A stretch of DNA of 64,000 nt from NCBI GenBank assembly GCA_934728255.1, contig CAKVEC010000001.1:62001-126000 (forward strand). The letters run 5' to 3'. Within the stretch, counting starts at the first letter, position 1. Every line of letters starts with the position of its first letter. Positions 58,003 to 64,000 of the stretch are shown in pieces. The notes beneath the pieces are model-generated. The model was not told the origin of the DNA. It worked only from the letters and a program-made list of their open reading frames with translations, and made no database searches. A program made the translations under genes and the position numbers. Source of the stretch: an uncultured Bacteroidales bacterium. GTDB lineage: Bacteria > Bacteroidota > Bacteroidia > Bacteroidales > Paludibacteraceae.

Positions 58003-58096
58003 TTGGCACGCTATTTGAACGGGTGGAACAAGACCCTATGAGGACAGACAAACGACAACCTAATATAAAACGAAACACTTAATTTTGTAAGTAGAA

Positions 58097-59518
58097 ATGA
58101 AAGTTAATTCATTACTGATTATGGCTATCTGTGCGGCAATGCCTGCTTTGGCGTGCGCAAAGAAACCGAAAAATGTAGAGGCGGCACCCGCTCCTGCAGA
58201 GCAACCTGCTGCGGTAGAGGAAGAACCTGCTATCACCGAAGATTGTCTCATCAATGTATCGCTTTTCAACGAGAGCGTAAAGAATAAGCAGTTTGCAGAT
58301 GCTTATGGTCCGTGGTGGGAGGTGTATAACACCTGCCCGAATGCCAACAAGGCTATCTATACCCAAGGCAGCAAAATCATCGATTGGAAATATGCCAATA
58401 CGACCGACCCGCAAGAGAAAGAGCGTCTGCGTCAGTTGATCCTTGAGATGAGCGACAAGCGTATCAAGTATTTCGGCGATGATCCGAAGTATCCGACGGC
58501 ATATATCCTTGGTCAGAAGGCGTTGGACTATTGCCAGTATTTCCCCGAAAGTTCTATGGAACCGGCTTACGGTTGGCTGAAACAATCGGTTGAGGGAATG
58601 GGCGTAAAGAGCCAGATGCAAGTGCTGGCAAAGTTTGTGGATGTATCGTATGCGCTGTTCAAATCGGACAACAACAAGTATGGTGAGCAGTTTATTGCTG
58701 ACTATGAGTTGGCAAGTGAACTGCTGGCGCAACAGGCTGCCGACCCAACTAACAAGAATGCCAAGTATGCCGCCCAACAGAAGGATTATGTGGACAATGT
58801 CTTTGCTGTTTCGGGGGCTGCCGACTGCTCGAAGTTGGACGAGATCTATGCCCAAGTGGTAACCGACAATGCCAATAATCTGGATATGCTCGGCAAGGTG
58901 ATTGCGTTGTACAAACGTGTCAAATGTACCGAGTCGGATGTGTATTTTGCGGCTTGCGAGAACTCGCACCGCTTGCAACCTACCGAGGAATCGGCTGCCG
59001 GTTGTGCCCGTATGTCGGCTAAGAAAGGCGACTATCGTGCGGCTATCAACTACTACGAGGAGGCTATACAGCGTGCTACCGAGTTAGATCCGAAAGATGA
59101 GGATATTGCTGACTACCAGTATAATATCGCTTTGATTAACTACTCCAATCTGAAGAACTACCCGCAGGCACGTGCGTATGCACGCCAGTCGCTCAACAGC
59201 AATGAAAACCAAGGACGTTGCTATATCCTGATAGGTCTCTGCTATGCCGGTTCGCAACCCTACTCTTCGGCAGATTATCCTGCTGCCAAGGCGGCTATTC
59301 TCAACAAAACCGTGTTCTGGGCGGCTGTGGACAAGTTCGCACAGGCAAAGCGTGTAGATCCGGATTGTGCGGCTGATGCCGACAAGCTGATTGCGGCATA
59401 CAGCAAGTATTTCCCCACCAAAGAGGAGATGTTCGACCTGCCGAACGAGTTGGGCGGCGCAACGTTTACCGTAGGCGGTTGGATTGGTGAAACGACGGCT
59501 TGCCGCGCTGCACACTAA
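58097..59518 (+). CDS. Exported tetratricopeptide-repeat protein
   Basis: 473 residues with a signal peptide ending in ALACAKK (possible lipobox-like LAC). A Pro/Ala/Glu-rich linker (EAAPAPAEQPAAVEEEPA) leads to helical repeats: TPR motifs are evident at GDYRAAINYYEEAIQRATELDPKDEDIADYQYNIALINYSNLKNYPQARAYARQSLNSN (~310-370). It probably scaffolds periplasmic or outer-membrane proteins. A TAATTTTG box lies just upstream (58081-58088). The stop codon overlaps the lptC start by one base. Confidence 0.82.
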   Translation: MKVNSLLIMAICAAMPALACAKKPKNVEAAPAPAEQPAAVEEEPAITEDCLINVSLFNESVKNKQFADAYGPWWEVYNTCPNANKAIYTQGSKIIDWKYANTTDPQEKERLRQLILEMSDKRIKYFGDDPKYPTAYILGQKALDYCQYFPESSMEPAYGWLKQSVEGMGVKSQMQVLAKFVDVSYALFKSDNNKYGEQFIADYELASELLAQQAADPTNKNAKYAAQQKDYVDNVFAVSGAADCSKLDEIYAQVVTDNANNLDMLGKVIALYKRVKCTESDVYFAACENSHRLQPTEESAAGCARMSAKKGDYRAAINYYEEAIQRATELDPKDEDIADYQYNIALINYSNLKNYPQARAYARQSLNSNENQGRCYILIGLCYAGSQPYSSADYPAAKAAILNKTVFWAAVDKFAQAKRVDPDCAADADKLIAAYSKYFPTKEEMFDLPNELGGATFTVGGWIGETTACRAAH

Positions 59519-60111
59519 TGCTGCTTAAATCCTCTACAAGGCACAATGCGCAATGTGTTTTCCGCAACACATTGTGTGTTGTGCTTTGTTTTTTGTCTAT
59601 ACTGGCGGTATCTTGCCACCGAGGGGAGGTGAAGATTGAGCGCGAGGCACTGCAGGCAGACAGGTCGCAAGTGCCTATCTTAGATGCCAACGAGGTATCA
59701 ACGCTAATCTCCGACTCTGGTATAACCCGCTATCGCATCAATGCCGAGCGATGGCAAATCTTTGACAAGGCTGACCCTCCGTATTGGAACTTTGAGCAGG
59801 GAATCTATATCGAGAAATTCGACGAGGATCTGAATGTCAATGCATCGCTCCGTTCCGATTATGCGCAGTATGACGAGACGGCGCAGATTTGGCGCCTCGA
59901 AGGCAATGTGTATGCTGTCAATCAAGAAGGCGAAGTGTTTGAGACGCCGCTGCTTTTTTGGAATCAGAAGACTGAGCGGGTCTATTCCGATTCAGCAATC
60001 CGTATCACCCGCGAACTATCTATTATTGAGGGCGTTGGTTTCGAGTCCAACCAGGAGATGACCAAATACACCATCAAGAACCCCACAGGGGTATTCCCAA
60101 TCAAGGAATAA
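59518..60111 (+). CDS. lptC: LPS export periplasmic protein LptC
   Basis: 197-residue LptC-like protein that passes lipopolysaccharide from LptBFG to LptA. It has an N-terminal hydrophobic stretch with a lipobox-like ILAVSCH, then the beta-jellyroll part: ADPPYWNFEQGIYIEKFDEDLNVNASLRSDYAQYDETAQIWRLEGNVYAVNQEGEVFETPLLFWN, the pattern of the LptC/OstA repeat. The start is the ATG that overlaps the TPR stop (TAATG). Its first codons contain a GCACAATGCG micro-repeat. No lptA or lptB is adjacent. Confidence 0.88.
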   Translation: MLLKSSTRHNAQCVFRNTLCVVLCFLSILAVSCHRGEVKIEREALQADRSQVPILDANEVSTLISDSGITRYRINAERWQIFDKADPPYWNFEQGIYIEKFDEDLNVNASLRSDYAQYDETAQIWRLEGNVYAVNQEGEVFETPLLFWNQKTERVYSDSAIRITRELSIIEGVGFESNQEMTKYTIKNPTGVFPIKE

Positions 60112-60203
60112 CGTTTATTCTTTGTTGTAGAGTGCTCAAAGGGTAATGATTTCTTATCCCGTGCTCTGCATATTAATTGTTAATTTTTACTTGTTAATTG
60201 AAC

Positions 60204-60941
60204 ATGCTTCAAGGTAAAACCGCTATTATCACCGGTGCCGCACGCGGTATCGGTCGTCAGATTGCCCTTCTGTTTGCCAAGGAGGGCTGTAATGTTGCTA
60301 TCACGTATATTGTCACTACAGAGCCTGCGCAAGAGGTATGTGACCAGGCGGAGGCTATGGGGGTAAAGGCAAAAGCCTACCTGAGCGATGCGGCTGATTT
60401 CGAGGCGGCGCACAATGTGGTGGAACAGGTGGTGAAAGACTTCGGGCGAGTGGATATATTGGTGAACAATGCAGGTATCACGCGTGATACGTTGCTGATG
60501 CGTATGTCCGAGCAGCAATGGGACGATGTGCTGCGTATCAACCTGAAGTCGGTGTTCAATTTCACCCATGCTGTTACTCCGGTAATGCTCCGCCAGCGCA
60601 GCGGTTCGATTATCTCCATGTCGTCGGTGGTAGGCTTGAACGGCAATGCGGGGCAAGCCAACTATGCGGCTTCCAAGGCGGGAATTGTCGCTCTTATGAA
60701 ATCGACAGCCAAGGAACTTGGTAGTCGCGGTATTCGTGCCAATGCCATTGCCCCGGGGTTTATTATGACCGATATGACAGCAGCCCTGCCGGAAGAGACA
60801 CTTAAACAATTTATCGGATTGATACCTATGCGCCGTGCAGGACAACCCGAAGAGGTTGCGAAAGTGGCATTGTTCCTTGCTTCCGACCTGTCTTCATACA
60901 TATCGGGGCAGGTGATACAAGTGAACGGGGCAATGGGATAA
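60204..60941 (+). CDS. fabG: 3-oxoacyl-[acyl-carrier-protein] reductase
   Basis: 245-residue SDR of the FabG type, reducing 3-oxoacyl-ACP in fatty-acid elongation with NADPH. TAIITGAARGIGRQIALLFAKEG at the start, NNAGIT (~90), catalytic Ser in IISMSSVVGLNG and NYAASKAG (~153-157), and the terminal DLSSYISGQVIQVNGAMG that is highly characteristic. ATG at 60204 is preferred to an in-frame TTG two codons earlier. Immediately preceded by TTAATTGTTAATT-type sequence and followed by a clear terminator. Confidence 0.93.
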   Translation: MLQGKTAIITGAARGIGRQIALLFAKEGCNVAITYIVTTEPAQEVCDQAEAMGVKAKAYLSDAADFEAAHNVVEQVVKDFGRVDILVNNAGITRDTLLMRMSEQQWDDVLRINLKSVFNFTHAVTPVMLRQRSGSIISMSSVVGLNGNAGQANYAASKAGIVALMKSTAKELGSRGIRANAIAPGFIMTDMTAALPEETLKQFIGLIPMRRAGQPEEVAKVALFLASDLSSYISGQVIQVNGAMG

Positions 60942-60973
60942 GCAGCGTACACCTATGATTCGATTATACAAGG

Positions 60974-61008
60974 AGGCTGTCTGACAAGTATCGTCGGGCA
61001 GCCTTTTT
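60974..61008 (+). terminator. Intrinsic terminator of fabG
   Basis: AGGCTGTCTGAC / GTCGGGCAGCCT, 12-bp stem with two G-U pairs and a 7-nt loop, followed by five T. Confidence 0.85.
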
Positions 61009-61154
61009 GAGTGCTGCTATTGGAAAGGGTAATTCTGTTACACAATGGGGCTACCCGAATTACGGAAAGGCGTACCTATATTCAGTATTTGTGGTGTACG
61101 GGCTTGGCAGTGAGTGATTTTTGTGGTATTTTTGCTGCGCAAAACGAAAGCATT

Positions 61155-62204
61155 ATGAAGAAACTAACAATTATCCTGCTGTCAGCATTGTTGTGCGGGC
61201 AGCAATTAAAGGCTCAACAGACTATGGATACAAATGTATTGGCTCCGCAACAGGAGTCGCTCGTGGCACTGGCAGCGTATGAGGCTACGGGCAATCTGGC
61301 GCAACTCAAGCCCGCCATCGAACAGGCTTTTGCCAACGGCTTGACGGTAAATCAAGTGAAAGAAGTGTTTTCGCATCTCTATGCTTACACGGGTTTCCCG
61401 CGTTCGCTCAATGCGTTGGGCGTATTGCAAAACGTCCTGAAAGAACGTGAGCAGGCGGGTATTGCCGCCGAAACGGGTGCGGAGGCTTCGCCGCTTCCTG
61501 CCGATTATGATGCGCTGAAACAGGGTACGGCGGTGCAGACGCAACTATGCGGCGGTGCGTTCAACTATACATTCTGTCCCGTAGAGGATTACTACTTGAA
61601 AGCGCACCTGTTCGGGGATATTTTTGCCCGTGATGTATTGACTTATCAGCAGCGTGAGTTGGTGACAGTCAGTGCATTAGCCGCAATGCAGGGAACAGAA
61701 CCGCAGCATACATCGCACAGTCGTATTGCGCAGACGGCAGGTGTACCTGCCGAGACGGTGGCGGCTGCCACCGAATTGGCAAAGCGATTGGGTTCCAAAA
61801 GCCGTCTGACCTTCGAGGTGGGCAATACCAATGACGCCTATGCGCAGTATTTTACAGGGCAGTCGTATCTTGCGCCGCTGGTAGGGGGAGAACAGCCGAT
61901 CAGCAATGTAACGTTTGAACCCGGTTGTCGCAACAACTGGCATATTCACCACGATGCACGCCAGATTCTGATTTGCGTGGCAGGCGAGGGATGGTATCAA
62001 GAGTGGGGCAAACCCGCCCGCCGACTGAAGCCGGGCGACGTGGTGGATATTCCGGTAGGGGTGAAACACTGGCATGGTGCAACAATCGACAGTTGGTTTC
62101 AACACGTGGTTACACACGCGGCAGCAGAGCCTTTGCCGGGGGATACCAAAACGGGCACCGAGTGGCTTGAACCCGTTACGGACGAACAATACAACGCACT
62201 CTGA
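61155..62204 (+). CDS. Secreted carboxymuconolactone decarboxylase-cupin fusion
   Basis: 350 residues with a signal peptide (KLTIILLSALLCGQQLKAQQ). Two CMD/AhpD-like helical regions follow (about 25-110 with VLAPQQESLVALAAYEATGNLAQL, and 150-230 with LTYQQRELVTVSALAAMQGTEPQHTSH), then a cupin (~255-330: NNWHIHHDARQILICVAGEGWYQEWGKPARRLKPGDVVDIPVGVKHWHGA) with metal-binding His residues. The usual AhpD C-x-x-C pair is missing, so peroxidase chemistry is unlikely. The fusion is known in other bacteria; the substrate is not. ATG 61155 fits the promoter-like TATTTTTG just upstream. Confidence 0.85.
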   Translation: MKKLTIILLSALLCGQQLKAQQTMDTNVLAPQQESLVALAAYEATGNLAQLKPAIEQAFANGLTVNQVKEVFSHLYAYTGFPRSLNALGVLQNVLKEREQAGIAAETGAEASPLPADYDALKQGTAVQTQLCGGAFNYTFCPVEDYYLKAHLFGDIFARDVLTYQQRELVTVSALAAMQGTEPQHTSHSRIAQTAGVPAETVAAATELAKRLGSKSRLTFEVGNTNDAYAQYFTGQSYLAPLVGGEQPISNVTFEPGCRNNWHIHHDARQILICVAGEGWYQEWGKPARRLKPGDVVDIPVGVKHWHGATIDSWFQHVVTHAAAEPLPGDTKTGTEWLEPVTDEQYNAL

Positions 62205-62219
62205 TTTGCCAGACATAGT

Positions 62220-62250
62220 ATGCGGGCTGCTCCATACGAGCAGCCCGCAT
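62220..62250. terminator. GC-rich hairpin after the CMD-cupin gene
   Basis: ATGCGGGCTGCTC / GAGCAGCCCGCAT, perfect 13-bp stem with a 5-nt loop; no T-run follows, so it may be rho-aided or stabilising. Confidence 0.65.
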
Positions 62251-62328
62251 GTGTGTCAAAAGGTTTCTTGTATTGCATATTCGGCAAAAAAGTTGTAACT
62301 TTGTCGGCAAATCAAAAATGAGGAGTAT

Positions 62329-63177
62329 ATGAAATTGCAAAATCTTTCGTGGCTTAAGTATGTCATTGCGGGCATTGTTGTACTGGCTGTCGTACCATTG
62401 TTCCTTGTGCGTTGCACGCGTGTGGACAGCAGTGCCGTTGGGGTAAAGTTTAACAAACTATCGCTGACAGACCAAGGCAAGTTGGACGCCACGCCCGTAA
62501 CGGGATATGTGTTCTATTGCCCGATAACTACCGATGTGTTTACCTATCCGACCTTTGTACAGCGTGTCGGCTATCAGCCGTTCACGGTTACAACACGCGA
62601 TGCCGCCATCTTTACGATGGATCCGACTATGGCATATTATCTGAATCGGGACAAGGCGGTGGATGTGTTCTTCAAGTACCGCCGCGACCTTGATGAGATA
62701 GAGACGGGCTATATGCGCACGGTGATATATGACGCCTATCGTATTACGGCGAACAACTATTCGAGCGACGAACTAATGGCTAACCGTGCGAAATTCGAAA
62801 ACGAGGTGCGGGTAATGCTGGATAGTACGCTTACTGCGGAAGGCTTTACCGTAACAGAGTTTACCTCGCAGATTACGCCTCCCGAGAGCCTGCGCCAGAT
62901 GATTGACGCTAAGAACGCGGCTGTGCAGGCGGCACTGAAAGCGGAGAATGAAGTGAAAGAGGCAGAAGCCAATGCGAAGATTGCCGTGGCGAAAGCAGAG
63001 GGTGAAGCACGGGCACTGAAGATAAAAGCCGATGCGGAGGCATACTATAACCGCACTATCTCGGCTTCGCTTTCACCGCTGATAGTGCAAGAGGACTGGA
63101 TAGAGAAATGGGACGGCAAACTGCCTTCTGTGCAAGGCGGAGAGAATATGATGCCGGTAATCAACTTCAAAAAATGA
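62329..63177 (+). CDS. SPFH/prohibitin-like membrane protein
   Basis: 282-residue Band 7/SPFH protein. One N-terminal transmembrane helix (YVIAGIVVLAVVPLFLV), the SPFH domain (SAVGVKFNKLSLTDQGKLDATPVTGYVFYCPI ... VTTRDAAIFTMDPTMAYYLN) and a helical coiled part rich in Ala/Glu/Lys (KNAAVQAALKAENEVKEAEANAKIAVAKAEGEARALKIKADAEAYYN, ~200-245). Such proteins form membrane-bound oligomers that organise proteases or lipids. The PrsW gene overlaps its stop by 4 bp. A TAACTTTG promoter box is at 62295-62302. Confidence 0.9.
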   Translation: MKLQNLSWLKYVIAGIVVLAVVPLFLVRCTRVDSSAVGVKFNKLSLTDQGKLDATPVTGYVFYCPITTDVFTYPTFVQRVGYQPFTVTTRDAAIFTMDPTMAYYLNRDKAVDVFFKYRRDLDEIETGYMRTVIYDAYRITANNYSSDELMANRAKFENEVRVMLDSTLTAEGFTVTEFTSQITPPESLRQMIDAKNAAVQAALKAENEVKEAEANAKIAVAKAEGEARALKIKADAEAYYNRTISASLSPLIVQEDWIEKWDGKLPSVQGGENMMPVINFKK

Positions 63178-63911
63178 CAAGTATTTATACCATCATCTTT
63201 GCTGCCATACTGCCGGCTTTTCTGCTGGTGCTGTATATATGGGGCAAAGACAAATATGACAGGGAACCCTTTTCGCAGATAGTGAAGGGCGTGTTCTATG
63301 GTGTACTGTCGGCGGGTATTGCCTATTTTCTGGAAGTGGGGGTGCAGATTTTCGGTTTGGCACCGGAAGAACCCTATACTTTTTTGCAGGCGGCATGGAA
63401 AGCGTTTGTAGGTGCGGCTATACCCGAGGAGTTTGCCAAACTGCTGATGCTCTGGTTGCTGGTGCGTAATAACCGCCATTTCAACGAGCGTTTCGACGGA
63501 ATCGTCTATGCCTGCTGCGTAGGTATGGGGTTTGCCGCTACCGAGAACCTGATCTATCTGTTTGGCAATATATCGCAATGGGAAGGCGTGGCGGTACAGC
63601 GGGCTATTTTTGCCGTGCCGGGGCATTTCCTCTTTGCCGTGGCGATGGGCTATTTCTATGCGATGGTATATTTCGGCGACATCAGTTGGCGCAAGCGCAG
63701 CCGTATTTTCTGGGTGCCCGTGCTGCTCCATGGCACATACGATTCATTGCTGTTTATGGCGAATCTCGGTACGATGCTGAGCGGGGCGTTGCTGATTATT
63801 TTCTATGTTTTCTGTTGGAAAATGCTCCAATACGGACGAAAGAGTATCAGGGATAATATGGAACGCGACCGTCAAGATCCAAACCAAATGGCATATTGGA
63901 AAGAACGGTGA
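63174..63911 (+). CDS. PrsW-family intramembrane metalloprotease
   Basis: 245-residue membrane protein with seven or eight helices. PrsW family marks: FVGAAIPEEFAKLLMLW (EE-x-x-K, ~85), a second block FDGIVYACCVGMGFAATENLIYLF (ENxxY/F, ~120), HFLFAVAMGYFYA with a conserved His (~163) and LLHGTYDSLLF (H-x-x-x-D, ~198). In Bacillus PrsW cleaves an anti-sigma factor; the Bacteroidales substrate is unknown. Coupling with the SPFH gene suggests that the latter regulates it. ATG at 63174 overlaps the previous stop; a longer frame is less likely. Confidence 0.9.
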   Translation: MTSIYTIIFAAILPAFLLVLYIWGKDKYDREPFSQIVKGVFYGVLSAGIAYFLEVGVQIFGLAPEEPYTFLQAAWKAFVGAAIPEEFAKLLMLWLLVRNNRHFNERFDGIVYACCVGMGFAATENLIYLFGNISQWEGVAVQRAIFAVPGHFLFAVAMGYFYAMVYFGDISWRKRSRIFWVPVLLHGTYDSLLFMANLGTMLSGALLIIFYVFCWKMLQYGRKSIRDNMERDRQDPNQMAYWKER

Positions 63912-63947
63912 GCATTTATGGGTTGATTAGTTTAAAACTAAGACAAA

Positions 63948-64000
63948 ATGGTAAAATACGAAGAAGTGATGCTTTCGCTGCGGCAGGGCAAGTATGCCCC
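63948..64000 (+). CDS. holA: Start of probable DNA polymerase III delta subunit (partial)
   Basis: Only 17 codons are present before the window ends: MVKYEEVMLSLRQGKYAP. The phrase L-x-x-G-K-Y-A-P resembles the beginning of Bacteroidetes HolA, the clamp-loader subunit that opens the sliding clamp. The reading is based on very few residues, so other proteins cannot be excluded. Confidence 0.45.
   Translation, partial: MVKYEEVMLSLRQGKYA

Overview
The window is chromosomal DNA from a member of the Bacteroidales, probably gut-associated. The evidence is the repeated Bacteroidetes promoter form (TTTG, about 19-21 nt, then TAnnTTTG, often followed by CAGC), the lack of Shine-Dalgarno sites, and lineage-typical families: DUF4837 lipoprotein, a SusC-type TonB receptor with DUF4876 and DUF6850 partners, LptC behind a TPR protein, and DUF4143 ATPases. 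Genus and species cannot be read from the sequence. No rRNA, tRNA, CRISPR array or integrase was found.

Layout. 1-3.2 kb: DUF4837 lipoprotein and a short DXS paralogue. 3.6-14.8 kb: surface-polysaccharide genes (orphan Wzt-type ATPase, several GT2/GT4/GNT-I-like glycosyltransferases, a polysaccharide deacetylase, a hexapeptide acyltransferase), interrupted by a truncated rhuM, a small protein of a local paralogous family and a DUF4143 ATPase. 15-19.2 kb: accessory genes (a second DUF4143 ATPase followed by an abiEii scrap, a three-gene operon of small proteins, a coiled-coil protein). 19.5-24.6 kb: a six-gene minus-strand operon (GtrB/ArnC-like GT, WecD-like acetyltransferase, two 4-TM EamA halves, a polytopic membrane protein, WecE) that reads as an Arn-like aminosugar glycan-modification pathway. 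25-26.4 kb: an AbiE-type toxin-antitoxin pair. 26.4-28.3 kb: two more GT2 genes. 28.3-37.9 kb: recN, a TonB receptor/DUF4876/DUF6850 set, DUF456, an aminotransferase and a phosphoglycolate phosphatase-like gene.

38.5-41.5 kb holds a steroid 5-alpha-reductase homologue, an old-yellow-enzyme-type ene-reductase and a short-chain dehydrogenase in a row. This is the arrangement described for isoallolithocholic acid formation in gut Bacteroidales and is the most biologically interesting set here. 41.6 kb: DUF389 membrane protein. 43.4-48.6 kb: a candidate structured RNA, then a cytosine methyltransferase, an unrecognised 206-aa protein, a McrB-like ATPase and a LlaJI-like nuclease, forming a GTP/ATP-dependent restriction-modification system. 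49-53 kb: lysS, gpsA, pgi. 53.1-54.7 kb: a third DUF4143 ATPase inserted between two copies of the pgi 3' end. 54.8-64 kb: a secreted protein with a long structured leader, an outer-membrane protein, a TPR protein, lptC, fabG, a secreted CMD-cupin protein, an SPFH protein, PrsW and the start of a probable holA.

The window is unusually rich in small dispersed repeats: a ~320-bp intergenic element in two copies, 11-bp-period arrays at three loci, a perfect 26-bp palindromic repeat, REP-like hairpins, a ~73-bp inverted pair, TTAATTGTTAATT boundary repeats, and micro-repeats inserted in frame at the equivalent position of three glycosyltransferases.
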